From NCBI RefSeq assembly GCF_041320705.1, contig NZ_JBGGTQ010000003.1, forward strand, positions 310,001-374,000: 64,000 nt of DNA, read 5' to 3'. Made by a program: the position numbers and the translations under genes. Positions 8,188 to 17,218 of this stretch are shown here, in pieces. Within the stretch, counting starts at the first letter, position 1. Every line of letters starts with the position of its first letter. The DNA is from Kineococcus mangrovi. Lineage in GTDB: Bacteria; Actinomycetota; Actinomycetes; Actinomycetales; Kineococcaceae. The notes beneath the pieces were generated by a model. It was not told where the DNA came from and ran no database searches. It was given only the letters and a program-made list of their open reading frames with translations.

Positions 8188-8999
8188 CCCCGACCCACCC
8201 GGTCCGCGACGGTGTCGGCCAGGGTCCCCACCAGCAGCGACGACGCGACGAGCAGCGCCGCGGGGACCAGGACCGCGAACGGGTTCAGCTCGATGCCCGG
8301 GAGGTCGTCGGACACCATCCGCCCCCAGTTCGGTGCCGGCGCCCCGCGCCCCAGCCCGAGGAACCCCGCGGTCGCGCTCAGGTGCAGCGCGGCGACGAAG
8401 CGGATCGCGGTGTCGGTCAGCAGCGGACGGGCCACCGACGGCAGGAGGTCGTACCGGAACACCGCCCGGGCCGAGTCGCCGCGGGCCCGTGCCACCTCGA
8501 CGAACCCCGTGCGCAGCACCGAGGTCACGGCGGCCCGGACGATGCGGGTCGAGTAGGGCACGCTCACTACCGCGATCCCCACCACCAGGGCCCACGGGCT
8601 GCCCGGCCACCCCGTGGCCAGGACGAGCAGCACCAGCAGCGCCGGGACGACCGTCACGACGTCCAGCACCCGGACGAGCAGTTCGCCGGACCGTCGGCCC
8701 GCCATCGCCGCCGCGGTCCCCAGCACCGGGGCCAGCAGCCCCGACACCGCCGTCGCCCCGAGGGCCACCAGGACGACGTCGCGCCCCCCGTGCAGCACCC
8801 GGGCCCAGACGTCGCGGCCGATGCCGTCGGTGCCCAGCGCCAACCCCTCCCCGGAGGTGTCGCCGGGGGGCAGGTACGGCAGGCCCCGAGGCGCAGTCGG
8901 CGACCCCGGGGACCACCACGGCCCGGTCAGCGCCCCGGCGACCAGGACGACGGTGCCCACGACGAGCAGGGCCGTCGCCGTGCGCCTCGCCCGGCTCAC
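8184..8999 (-). CDS. ABC importer permease (DppC type)
   Basis: 271-aa inner-membrane permease with about six hydrophobic segments. The EAA-type cytoplasmic loop is recognisable (VEVARARGDSARAVFRYDLLP), and the protein begins with a membrane segment and the GTDGIGRDVWARVLHG stretch typical of DppC/OppC. GTG start at 8999, overlapping the upstream permease by four bases. It pairs with the 8996-9949 product to form the membrane channel of the Fur-linked importer. Confidence 0.9.
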   Translation of the reverse strand: MSRARRTATALLVVGTVVLVAGALTGPWWSPGSPTAPRGLPYLPPGDTSGEGLALGTDGIGRDVWARVLHGGRDVVLVALGATAVSGLLAPVLGTAAAMAGRRSGELLVRVLDVVTVVPALLVLLVLATGWPGSPWALVVGIAVVSVPYSTRIVRAAVTSVLRTGFVEVARARGDSARAVFRYDLLPSVARPLLTDTAIRFVAALHLSATAGFLGLGRGAPAPNWGRMVSDDLPGIELNPFAVLVPAALLVASSLLVGTLADTVADRVGRG

Positions 9000-9949
9000 C
9001 GGGACGACCCCGCGCGCGGGTCCAGCACCCTGGCTACGACGTCTCCCACCAGGAGCACGACCAGACCGGCCGCGCTCAACGCCAGCACCGTCCCCTGGAC
9101 CAGCGGCACGTCCCGGTTGAGCACGGCCTGCTGCAGTTCCCGCCCGATGCCGGGGTAGTCGAAGAGGGTCTCCACGACGACGGCCCCACCCAGGGACCCC
9201 ACCGCGGTCACCGCGACCACCTGCACCAGCGGAGCGACGGCGCCCGGCAGGACGTGCCGGAGCCCCAGCCGCCACCCGCGCACACCGGCCAGCCGCGCGG
9301 CGTCCACGTACGGGGTCGTGACGACGTCCACGACGCTCGCCCGCACCATCCGCACACCGACCGCCGCCGCCGTCAGGGACAGGCTCAGCACCGGCAGCAC
9401 CAGGACCCGCGGGTCCGCGACCGGCGAACTGCCCAGCGGTACCAGCGAAACCCGCGGGAACCACCCCGCCCACGTGGCCAGCACCAGCAGCAGGACGGTC
9501 GCGGCGAGGAACTCCGGAACCCCCACCACCACCCGGGCGACCGTCGAGACCAGCCGGTCGGTCGCGCTGCCCGGGCGCATCCCCGCGGACAGCCCCGCCG
9601 CCACGGCGACGGCCGTGGCCAGGACCAGGGACAGCGCGGCCAGCAGGGCGCTCGCGGGCAGGCGCGCCGCGAGGACCTCGGCGACGGGCCGACCTCCGAC
9701 GAACGACGTCCCCAGGTCCCCCCGCAGGGTGTCCGTGGCCCAGTCCCGGTACCGGACCGCCACCGGGCGGTCCAGGCCGAGCTCGGTCCGGATCCCCGCG
9801 CGCTCGCCGGCCGTGGCCGTCGGGCCGGCCAGCCGGGCGACGACGTCACCCGGCAGCACGTCGGTGGCGGCGAACACGAGCACCGAGAGGGCGAGGAGGA
9901 CGCCCGCCGCGCCGAGCACCCGGCCCAGGAGGAGGCGGACCCAGCTCAC
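8996..9949 (-). CDS. ABC importer permease (DppB type)
   Basis: 317 aa, six predicted membrane segments, starting with the DppB-like N-terminal helix (LLALSVLVFAATDVLPGD). The EAA loop is YVDAARLAGVRGWRLGLRHVLP, and the C-terminal VETLFDYPGIGREL is a hallmark of DppB/OppB permeases. GTG at 9949 overlaps the stop of the substrate-binding protein gene (GTGA). Confidence 0.9.
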   Translation of the reverse strand: MSWVRLLLGRVLGAAGVLLALSVLVFAATDVLPGDVVARLAGPTATAGERAGIRTELGLDRPVAVRYRDWATDTLRGDLGTSFVGGRPVAEVLAARLPASALLAALSLVLATAVAVAAGLSAGMRPGSATDRLVSTVARVVVGVPEFLAATVLLLVLATWAGWFPRVSLVPLGSSPVADPRVLVLPVLSLSLTAAAVGVRMVRASVVDVVTTPYVDAARLAGVRGWRLGLRHVLPGAVAPLVQVVAVTAVGSLGGAVVVETLFDYPGIGRELQQAVLNRDVPLVQGTVLALSAAGLVVLLVGDVVARVLDPRAGSSR

Positions 9950-11514
9950 CGCACCGTGGCCGAGGAGAAGTCGGTGAAGTTCGCCACGCCGATGCCGGTG
10001 ACCGAACTGCTCTGCGCGCTGACGGTCCGGGTGAACACCGGGATCACGGTGTTCCCGTTCTCCCACCGCAGCCGCTGGGCCTGTTCGAGCAGCGACGCGC
10101 GTTCCGCGGCGTCGGCCGTCGAACGGGCCTGCGCGAACAGGGCGTCGGCCTGCGGGTCGGCGTACCCGAACGCCGCGGGAGAACCGGCCGACCCCGACGC
10201 CGAGGCCAGGAACAGCGGCTGGGGCGGGGAGTAGCTCGTCGTCATCGGCAGCGTGAAGTAGTTCGGGTCGCTGAACAACTGCCCGGGGGCGCGCTCGTCG
10301 AGGGTGACGTCGACACCGATCCCGCGCAGGTTCTCGGCGTACAGCGTCGCGGTCTCCAGCATCCCGCTGATCTCCGGTCCGGTCGTGAACGTGACGGACA
10401 TCCCGTCCGCGCCGGCCTGCGCGAGCAGTTCTCGGGCCTGCTCGGGGTCGTGCTCACGCTGCTCGAGGTCCCCGGCGTACCCCGGGAAACCGATGGCGGG
10501 CAGGTCGTTGCCGACGACACCGGCGCCGTAGAGGACGCTGTCGACCATCGCCTGGCGGTCGGCGGCGAGCTTGAACGCCCGGCGCACGCGGACGTCGCCG
10601 AACTCCGGGACGGTGGCGGCGTTCAGGGCGAACACGATCGGCGTCACGTACGGGACCTCCGACGTCGTCGTCGTGATGCCGTCCTGGTTCGACAGGGTGC
10701 GCGCCGACACGGGGGACAACCCGTCGGCGTACTCGACCTGTCCGCCGGTGAGGGCGTTCGAGCGTGCCGCGGAGTCGGCGATCGTGAGGATCTCCAGGCC
10801 GTCGAGCTTCGCGCCGCCGTCGACCGTCCACCCGTCGTGGCGTTCGTAGGCCGCGCCCTGCCCGGCCTCGAAGGAGGTGAGCCGGAAGGGGCCGCAGGTG
10901 GGGGTGTCCACGGTGAAGTCGGTCGTGCCGTCCTTGATGACCAACGTGCTCTGGCACAGCACTTCCCGGCCGTCGGCGATGGGGGCGGCGGTCGGCAGGA
11001 CGAGGGTGTTCTCGTCGGTCACCTGCGCGGCGTCGAGGGTGAACAACCGGGTGGGGGGCAGCAGGAACGGCAGTGCGCCGAGGGTGGTCGCGGCCTGCAG
11101 GGAGTACAGGACGTCGGTGGCGGTGACCGGGCTGCCGTCGGTGAACGTCAGGCCGGGGCGGACCCGCAGGGTGTAGCTGGACAGGTCGGGGGCGGCGTCG
11201 ATCCCCTCCAGCAGCAGGTAGCGCACCCCGTCCTCGGCCTCGGGGTCGAGGACCCCCAGAGCGCCGTGGGCGGCCCGGGCCCGGACGTAGTCGACGGAGG
11301 TCGGGCCCTTGAAGTAGTTCAGGGTCTCCGCGGCGCCGCCGCCGACGAACGCGGCCCGCAGCGTCCCGCCGGTGGTGGGGGAGGACGCGTCCGAGCCCGA
11401 CGGGGAGTTCGCCGGTCCGGTCTCGCCGGAGCACCCCGTGAGCAGCGTCGTTCCGGTCAGGGCCGTGAGGCCGCCGCCGAGGAGCAGGTGCCGGCGGGTG
11501 GGGGACGTGCGCAC
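9946..11514 (-). CDS. Family 5 substrate-binding lipoprotein of the Fur-linked importer
   Basis: 522-aa solute-binding protein of the peptide/nickel class. N-terminal Arg-Arg stretch, hydrophobic segment and lipobox LLTGC indicate a Tat- or Sec-exported lipoprotein. Internal landmarks: TFTDGSPVTATDVLYSL and RRAFKLAADRQAMVDSVL. The start GTG at 11514 is chosen because GGAGG lies about eight bases upstream. First gene of the importer operon; its promoter region contains the Fur-type box. The ligand is unknown; a ferric siderophore or other metallophore is an inference from context. Confidence 0.9.
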   Translation of the reverse strand: MRTSPTRRHLLLGGGLTALTGTTLLTGCSGETGPANSPSGSDASSPTTGGTLRAAFVGGGAAETLNYFKGPTSVDYVRARAAHGALGVLDPEAEDGVRYLLLEGIDAAPDLSSYTLRVRPGLTFTDGSPVTATDVLYSLQAATTLGALPFLLPPTRLFTLDAAQVTDENTLVLPTAAPIADGREVLCQSTLVIKDGTTDFTVDTPTCGPFRLTSFEAGQGAAYERHDGWTVDGGAKLDGLEILTIADSAARSNALTGGQVEYADGLSPVSARTLSNQDGITTTTSEVPYVTPIVFALNAATVPEFGDVRVRRAFKLAADRQAMVDSVLYGAGVVGNDLPAIGFPGYAGDLEQREHDPEQARELLAQAGADGMSVTFTTGPEISGMLETATLYAENLRGIGVDVTLDERAPGQLFSDPNYFTLPMTTSYSPPQPLFLASASGSAGSPAAFGYADPQADALFAQARSTADAAERASLLEQAQRLRWENGNTVIPVFTRTVSAQSSSVTGIGVANFTDFSSATVR

Positions 11515-11563
11515 GAGGGGAACCTCCAAGAGGATTGGCGGGGTCGGCCGGACCGTAGCAGAC

Positions 11564-11578
11564 TGATAATCAGTATCA
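11564..11578. promoter_or_regulatory. Fur-type 7-1-7 operator between divergent transport operons
   Basis: TGATAATCAGTATCA matches the 7-1-7 Fur-family consensus (TGATAATnATTATCA) at 13 of 14 defined positions, and its outer TGATA/TATCA arms are perfectly inverted. The site is AT-rich in otherwise GC-rich DNA and overlaps plausible -10 elements in both directions. It lies 50 bases from the SBP start and 10 bases from the ABC gene at 11588. One box could therefore control both operons, including the Fur gene at 6311-6787. Confidence 0.75.
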
Positions 11579-11587
11579 TCAAGTGCC

Positions 11588-13387
11588 ATGACGGCAACCA
11601 CGGTGCAGACCGGACCACCGCCACCGACCCCCGGGCTGGCCGCCCACCTGCGTGCGGAACGACCGCGACTGGCGGGAGCCGTTGTCGCGCAGGCGGTCGG
11701 ATCGGTCCTCGGGGTCGTGCCCTTCGTCGCCCTCGCCGACGTCGCCCGCACCGCCCTGGCGGCCGGCACCCCGGCCGAGCTCGGCACCGACCGACTGTGG
11801 GGGGCTCTGCTCGTGGCGGCGGGAGGAGCGCTGGGCGCCCTGCTGCTCGCCGAGCTGGCGACCGTCCTGACGCACCTGGCCGACAACGACCACCAGTTGC
11901 GCGTGCGCCGCGACCTGGCCCGCCACGTGGGCCGCCTGCCGCTGGGGTGGACCACCAGCCGCGGCGCCGGTGCGGTCGAGCGGGCGCTGCACGGCGACGT
12001 CGCCGCCGTCCACGTGCTCATCGCCCACACGCTGCTCGACGTCGTGAACCTCGCCGTGACCACCGTGGTCGCCGTCGTCCTGCTCGCCGTCGTCGACTGG
12101 CGCCTGGCGGTGCTGACGGTGGCTCTGCTGGTGCTGGGCAGCTGGTTGTTCGCCCGTGCGATGTCCGGCGGCCGGGCCCGGATGGCCGAGTTCGGAACGG
12201 CGGCGGCGGCCACGGGGTCGGCCGTCGCGGAGTTCGTGCAGGGCATCCGGACGGTCAAGTCGTTCGGACGGGGTCGTGCCGCGCACGCCGCCTACACCGC
12301 CGCTGCCGACGACTTCGCCACCTTCTTCTCCGGCTGGGTGCGCGCCACCACCGCCGTGACCGCGGCCTCGCAGATCGTCCTGTCACCGGTCGTCGTGCTG
12401 GCCGCGGTCGCCACCGCGGGGACGGTGCTGGTGAGCACCGGGTACGCCGACCCCCTCGACCTGGTGCTGCCGCTCCTGCTGGCCCCGGCCGTCACCGCCC
12501 CCGTGGCCGCCGTCGGGGGGCGGGTCCAGCAGATCACCGCCGCGCGCGATGCCGCCGTCCGCATCGACGAGCTGTTCGCCCAGGAGCCGCTGGCCGAACC
12601 CCCCGGCCCGGCCACCTCGCCGCGCGGGTCCGCCGTCCGCTTCGAGCAGGTCCGCTTCACCCACCCCGGGGCCGACCGGCCCGCCCTCGACGGCGTCGAC
12701 CTCGACCTGGCCCCCGGCACCCTCACCGCGCTGGTCGGCGCCTCCGGCGCGGGCAAGTCGACCCTGGTCTCCCTGCTGGCCCGCTTCCACGACGTCGACG
12801 CCGGCGCGATCCGCGTCGGGGGCGTCGACGTGCGGGACACGACCTCGCGCGACCTGCTGCGCCGCGTCGGGCTCGTCCTGCAGGACGTCCAGCTCCTGCG
12901 GGCGAGCCTCGCCGACAACATCCGTCTCGGCCGCCCCGAGGCCACCCTGGACGAGGTCAGGGCCGCCGCCCGGGTGGCGCAGATCGACGAGCGCATCTCG
13001 CGCCTGCCCCAGGGCTACGACGCGGTCGTGGGTCAGGACGTCGTCCTGTCCGGGGGGGAGGCCCAGCGCGTCTCGATCGCCCGCGCCCTGCTGGGGGACA
13101 ACGACCTCGTCGTCCTCGACGAGGCGACGTCCGCGGCCGACCCCGAGGCGGAGGCCGCGGTGCAGGACGCGCTGTCCGCGCTCGTCGGCGAGCGGATGGA
13201 CGGGGGCGGCAGCGTGCTCGTGGTCGCGCACCGGCTGGCCACCACCACCGGCGCCGACCAGATCGTGGTCCTGGACGCCGGTCGCGTCGTCGAGCGCGGC
13301 CGCCACGAGGACCTGCTGGCCGCCGACGGCGCCTACGCGCGGTTGTGGCGCAGCCAGCAGGGACCGACCACCGGGGGGACGCCGTGA
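11588..13387 (+). CDS. ABC transporter, TMD-NBD half (IrtA/YbtP-like siderophore transporter)
   Basis: 599 aa: an exporter-fold membrane domain (residues about 1-320) followed by an ATPase domain with Walker A GASGAGKST near residue 384, signature LSGGEAQRVSIARAL near 487 and Walker B DLVVLDEATSA. Exporter-fold half-transporters paired in this way in siderophore loci (IrtAB, YbtPQ) import ferric siderophores. An export role cannot be excluded. No Shine-Dalgarno sequence is seen before ATG 11588, and the Fur-type box ends 10 bases upstream, so the transcript may be nearly leaderless. Overlaps its partner gene by four bases. Confidence 0.87.
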   Translation: MTATTVQTGPPPPTPGLAAHLRAERPRLAGAVVAQAVGSVLGVVPFVALADVARTALAAGTPAELGTDRLWGALLVAAGGALGALLLAELATVLTHLADNDHQLRVRRDLARHVGRLPLGWTTSRGAGAVERALHGDVAAVHVLIAHTLLDVVNLAVTTVVAVVLLAVVDWRLAVLTVALLVLGSWLFARAMSGGRARMAEFGTAAAATGSAVAEFVQGIRTVKSFGRGRAAHAAYTAAADDFATFFSGWVRATTAVTAASQIVLSPVVVLAAVATAGTVLVSTGYADPLDLVLPLLLAPAVTAPVAAVGGRVQQITAARDAAVRIDELFAQEPLAEPPGPATSPRGSAVRFEQVRFTHPGADRPALDGVDLDLAPGTLTALVGASGAGKSTLVSLLARFHDVDAGAIRVGGVDVRDTTSRDLLRRVGLVLQDVQLLRASLADNIRLGRPEATLDEVRAAARVAQIDERISRLPQGYDAVVGQDVVLSGGEAQRVSIARALLGDNDLVVLDEATSAADPEAEAAVQDALSALVGERMDGGGSVLVVAHRLATTTGADQIVVLDAGRVVERGRHEDLLAADGAYARLWRSQQGPTTGGTP

Positions 13388-15129
13388 TCACCCGACTCCT
13401 CGCCGTCCTGCCCCCGCAGCACCGACGGGACCTGCGGCGCGTCATCACCGGGTTCGCCGTCGCCGCGTTCGCCCAGGGACTGGCCGCCCTGGCCCTCCTG
13501 CCCCTGCTGCAGGCCCTGGTCGAGGGGGACACCGGTGCCGCGTGGTGGTGGCTCGCGGCCCTGCTGCTGGCGTCCGCCGTCTTCGCCGCCGTCCGGGCCC
13601 GCACCCAGGCCGCGGCCTTCTCCGTCGGTGCCCGGCTGTCGGCCGGCGTGCACCACGAGCTCGCCGACGCGTTGCTGCGGCTGCCGCTGGCCTTCTTCAC
13701 CCCGGCGCGCACCGGTGCGCTCAGCCAGGTGGCGGGACGCAACGTCCCGGCCCTCATGAGCGTGCCCGCGCACCTCGTGCGCCCGCTCGTCGACGCCGTC
13801 GTGGTGCCCGCCACCGTCGTGCTGGGCCTGCTGGTCGTGCAGTGGCGGCTGGGCCTGGTCGCCCTGGCGTGCGGGCTGCTCGTCGTCCCCGTCCTGCGCT
13901 GGAGCACCCGGGCGGTCGAGCGCTTCGACGCCGCCCGCGACGGCGCCCGCGCCGAGGCGTCCAGCCGGGTCCTGGAGTTCGCCCGGCTGCAACCCGTCCT
14001 GCGCAGCACGGGCCGGGACGCCCACGGGCTGGGGCAGCTGGACGCGGCGCTGGTCGCCGAGCACGACGCGGACCGTCGCCTGCTGCTGCGGGGCACCCCC
14101 GCGCTGCTGGCCACCGCGGCCGCCGTGCGGACCGCCCTGCTCGTCCTGCTCGCCGTCGTGGTCCTGCTCGCCACGGGGGAGGTGGTGGACGCCGTGCTCG
14201 TCCCCGGGCTGCTCGTCCTCGTGGTGCGGGCGCTGGAACCGCTGGGCACCGTCGGTGAGACGGGGGCCTCGCTGCGGCTGGCGTCCAACGCCCTCGCCGG
14301 GGTGGAGGAGGTGCTGGCCGAACCCGCCCTCCCGGCGCCGACCGCACCGGCACGACCGTCCGGGCACCGGATCGCCTTCCGGGACGTGTCCGTGCAGGTC
14401 GCGGGGAACACCGTGCTGCACGAGGTCTCGGCGACGCTGCCGCACCCCGGGCTCACCGCCGTGGTGGGCCCGTCGGGGGCGGGCAAGTCGACGCTGGTCG
14501 GGCTGGTGCAGCGCGCGCTCGACGTCACCGCCGGCGGTGTCAGCATCGGTGACGTCGACGTGCGTCAGATCCCCGACGAGGACCTCGTCGACCTCGTCAG
14601 CTACGCCTCCCAGGACGTGCACCTGTTCGCCGGGACCCTGGCCGACAACGTCCGCGTCGGTGCACCGGACGCCGGCACCGCCGACCTGGACCGGGCCGCG
14701 GAGCTGACCGGGCTCACCGAACTGGTCGCCGGGCTGCCGCAGGGGTGGGACAGCCCGGTGGGACCGGGCGGTGCCCAGCTCTCCGGCGGGCAGCGCCAAC
14801 GGGTGGCCCTGGCGCGGACCGTGCTCAAACCGGCCCCCGTCGTCGTGCTCGACGAACCGACCTCGGCGCTGGACGGGATCAGCGCAGCCGTCGTCCGGGC
14901 CACGGCCCGGGAACTGGCGCGCGAACGGTCGGTGCTCCTGGTCACCCACCGCGTCGGGCAGGTCGCCGAGGCCGACCACGTCCTCGTGCTGGACGGGGGC
15001 CGGCTCGCCGCGGCGGGAGCCCCGGGGGAACTCGCCGGGGTGCCCGGGCCCTACCGCAGGCTGCTGGACGCCGACCGCCGCTCCGGCGGCTGGCGCCTGG
15101 GCACCCGGACCAGGAGCGCTGCGCCGTGA
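13384..15129 (+). CDS. ABC transporter, second TMD-NBD half (IrtB/YbtQ-like)
   Basis: 581 aa, again membrane domain then ATPase: Walker A GPSGAGKST near residue 362, signature LSGGQRQRVALART near 466, Walker B VVVLDEPTSALD. GTG at 13384 overlaps the stop of the first half (GTGA), consistent with a heterodimer made in equal amounts. Together they probably move the locus's siderophore across the membrane, with the SIP-type reductase at 22289 releasing iron inside. The 200 bases after the stop hold no recognisable gene. Confidence 0.87.
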   Translation: MITRLLAVLPPQHRRDLRRVITGFAVAAFAQGLAALALLPLLQALVEGDTGAAWWWLAALLLASAVFAAVRARTQAAAFSVGARLSAGVHHELADALLRLPLAFFTPARTGALSQVAGRNVPALMSVPAHLVRPLVDAVVVPATVVLGLLVVQWRLGLVALACGLLVVPVLRWSTRAVERFDAARDGARAEASSRVLEFARLQPVLRSTGRDAHGLGQLDAALVAEHDADRRLLLRGTPALLATAAAVRTALLVLLAVVVLLATGEVVDAVLVPGLLVLVVRALEPLGTVGETGASLRLASNALAGVEEVLAEPALPAPTAPARPSGHRIAFRDVSVQVAGNTVLHEVSATLPHPGLTAVVGPSGAGKSTLVGLVQRALDVTAGGVSIGDVDVRQIPDEDLVDLVSYASQDVHLFAGTLADNVRVGAPDAGTADLDRAAELTGLTELVAGLPQGWDSPVGPGGAQLSGGQRQRVALARTVLKPAPVVVLDEPTSALDGISAAVVRATARELARERSVLLVTHRVGQVAEADHVLVLDGGRLAAAGAPGELAGVPGPYRRLLDADRRSGGWRLGTRTRSAAP

Positions 15130-15330
15130 GCCGCCCCACCGCGCCCGACCTCGCCGCTCCCCGAACGTCCCCGGAACGTCCCCGGCCGGCGACGAACGCT
15201 CGACCCCGCGCTCGCGGGTCGTGTCGTCGGGGTGCGCTGAGCGGCCGGTTCGGCGCGACCGGCACGGCCTCCTCGCGGTCCCGCGACGACCCGGACCTGA
15301 CCGGGTGCCCGGCGCCCTACGCTCGGGACC

Positions 15331-16542
15331 GTGCCCCGCAAACCCCGTCCCCGTCGTCGCGTCGGGGTCCTGCCGGGGTTGCTCGTCGCGTTGTCGCCCG
15401 TCTCCCAGCTCGGGTTCACCCCGGTGTCGGTGGTGCTGGGGGAGCGGCTCGACCTGAGCGTCGGGCAGGTCGGGCTGACGGTCGGCGTCTACGCCGCGGC
15501 CGCCGCCGTCGCGACGGCCGTCCTGGGCCCGGTCGTCGACCTCGTCGCGCCCCGCCGGGTGCTGCCGGTGGCGGTCACCGCCAACGTGCTCCTGTCCGCC
15601 GCGCTGCTGCTGGAACCGGGGTACGCCGGGATCCTCCTGGCCCGCGTGCTGTCCGGCGTCGCCAACAGCGCGCTCGTCCTGTGCGCGGCCGTCGTCGTCG
15701 CCGACGCCCACCGCGACGACCCCGGCGGGCGGGACCGCGGGTTCTCGGTCCTGCAGACCTTCACGAGCCTGGGCGCCGTCGCCGGTCTCGGCCTCGGCGC
15801 CGCCGCCGCCGGGCTGGGCGCGCCCGAGGTGTGGTCGTGGACGGTGGTCGCCTACGGGCTCCTCGTCCTGGCGCTGACCCCCCTCACCGTGCGCCGGATG
15901 CCCCCGGTGCGGTCCCACGTCGGGGGTCCCGCGGCCCGGGCCGGGCTGCGGACCGTCGTGCGGGAGGCGTCGGTGGCGCTGCGGGTCCCGCGGACGGCGG
16001 CGCTGCTGCTGGCCGCGGCGGGCGTCGGCTGGGCGATCCAGGCCACCCACTACGCCGTGAGCCTGCTCGCCCAGGAGCTCGACCCGCCGCTGGCGCAGCG
16101 CGTCGCGCTGTCGGTGATGATCCCGGCCGGGGTGTTCCTGGGGGCGAGCGCGAACCAGGTCGTGCTCGGCCGCCGCAGCGCCGAGGACCTGTTCCGCCGC
16201 GCCTACCCCGTCCTGCCGGTCGCCTGCGCGCTGCTGGCCCTCGTCGTCGGGGGCCGCGGGAACGGGGCGGTGGCGCTCCTGCTCGCGCTCCTCGTCGGCC
16301 TCGGCACCGTGCTGGGGGTGCTCATGCCGTTGAGCCCGGCCGTCCTCGTCGGCCGGCACCCGGACCTGCGCGGCAGCGTCACGGCCGCCGACTCCGTCGC
16401 CAAGGGTCTCGGCTCGACCGTCAGCCCCGTCGTGCTCGGAGCCGTCGCCGCGGCCTCCTCCCTCGGTGGGGGGTTCCTCCTGCTGGCCGGTGTGGTGGCG
16501 CTCGCGGCCGTGTGCGCCCGGGCGCAGCGGGCCACCGTCTGA
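15331..16542 (+). CDS. MFS transporter
   Basis: 403-aa major facilitator with about 12 hydrophobic segments and the loop 2-3 motif as VVDLVAPRRVLPVAV. GTG start at 15331; the start of homology is not sharp, and about 15 basic residues precede the first helix. It stands alone between the ABC pair and the main siderophore operon. A role in siderophore or precursor movement is likely by position only. It is not closely like the EntS-type carrier at 37406. Confidence 0.8.
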   Translation: MPRKPRPRRRVGVLPGLLVALSPVSQLGFTPVSVVLGERLDLSVGQVGLTVGVYAAAAAVATAVLGPVVDLVAPRRVLPVAVTANVLLSAALLLEPGYAGILLARVLSGVANSALVLCAAVVVADAHRDDPGGRDRGFSVLQTFTSLGAVAGLGLGAAAAGLGAPEVWSWTVVAYGLLVLALTPLTVRRMPPVRSHVGGPAARAGLRTVVREASVALRVPRTAALLLAAAGVGWAIQATHYAVSLLAQELDPPLAQRVALSVMIPAGVFLGASANQVVLGRRSAEDLFRRAYPVLPVACALLALVVGGRGNGAVALLLALLVGLGTVLGVLMPLSPAVLVGRHPDLRGSVTAADSVAKGLGSTVSPVVLGAVAAASSLGGGFLLLAGVVALAAVCARAQRATV

Positions 16543-16860
16543 CGCGCCGCCGGGAGTTCCCCGCCCCGCGCCGCGCCCGTCGTGGGCGCCGAACAGCTCC
16601 TCGTCCGGGCCGGGCCGGGCCGGGCCCCGGGTCCGCTTCCCCGCGGGTCGGGTCGAGGGTCTCGTCGACGGTGGCCTCGGCGGGTCCCGCGTCGAGGCCG
16701 GCGGGGAGAACCGCGCGAGGCGGCGTGCGAGCGAGCGCGAACCTGTTCGCGCACAGCGCGTCGCGCGCGTTCCCGTCGGGTGCGGGCGGGTCCGGCGCCG
16801 CGGCCCGGGAGGTGAGGTCTGCGGCGGCGGGGAGTGAGACGCAGGTCATGTCGCCTCGGC
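16543..16860. other. Non-coding stretch with a GC-rich palindrome
   Basis: No convincing gene. It contains short GGGCC tandem units near 16608-16630 and a perfect 18-base palindrome-like element, GCGCGAAC-CT-GTTCGCGC (16735-16752), which could act as a terminator for the MFS gene or as a protein-binding site. No T-tract follows it. Confidence 0.4.
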
Positions 16861-16893
16861 TTGACGGTGGTCAGTGAGGTAAGCCTAGCCTTC
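16861..16893 (+). promoter_or_regulatory. Promoter region with DtxR/IdeR-like iron box
   Basis: TGAGGTAAGCCTAGCCTTC at 16875-16893 matches 13 of 19 positions of the actinobacterial DtxR/IdeR/DmdR iron-box consensus (TTAGGTTAGGCTAACCTAA). A TTGACG hexamer precedes it at 16861-16866. It lies immediately before the dhbA relic and the main siderophore operon, so an iron-loaded DtxR-type repressor may block transcription here. This differs from the Fur-type box at 11564. Confidence 0.6.
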
Positions 16894-16899
16894 TACCTC

Positions 16900-17200
16900 G
16901 TGAGCGAGGGAGGGGGTGCGGTCGTGACGGGCGTCGTCGGAGCCGCCGGTTCCGCCGTGGCCGACGTGCTCGCCCGGCGGTGTCCCCCCTCGTCCCGGTC
17001 GACCGGGACGGCGACGCGCTGGACGGTGCCGCCAGGACCGTCCGCGCGGGGTTCCGCGGGCTTGTCGGGTGGGCGCCCCCCCGGGGTGCGCGGCCCGTCC
17101 CGTGGCCGGGGCCGTCGGGTCCCCGTCCGCCGACGCGGCCCGGCACACCGCCCTCACCGACCTGCTCGTCGACGACGGCGCCCCGCTGCGCGACCGACCG
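16900..17200 (+). pseudogene. Relic of a second dhbA, frameshifted and internally deleted
   Basis: Three reading frames successively resemble the intact DhbA at 1191-1958. From GTG 16900, AVVTGVVGAAGSAVADVL aligns with its Rossmann start VVVTGAAGGIGSAVV. After a shift near 16980, LVPVDRDGDAL aligns with VLAVDRDADGL. After another shift, ARHTALTDLLVDDGAPL (to about 17190) aligns with the C-terminal ARHVTLQDVVVDGGAGL. About 150 central residues, including Tyr-x3-Lys, are missing. The relic is followed directly by an intact dhbC copy, the same order as in the left cassette. Confidence 0.75.
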
Positions 17201-17218
17201 CCCTACTCCTGGAGCGTC

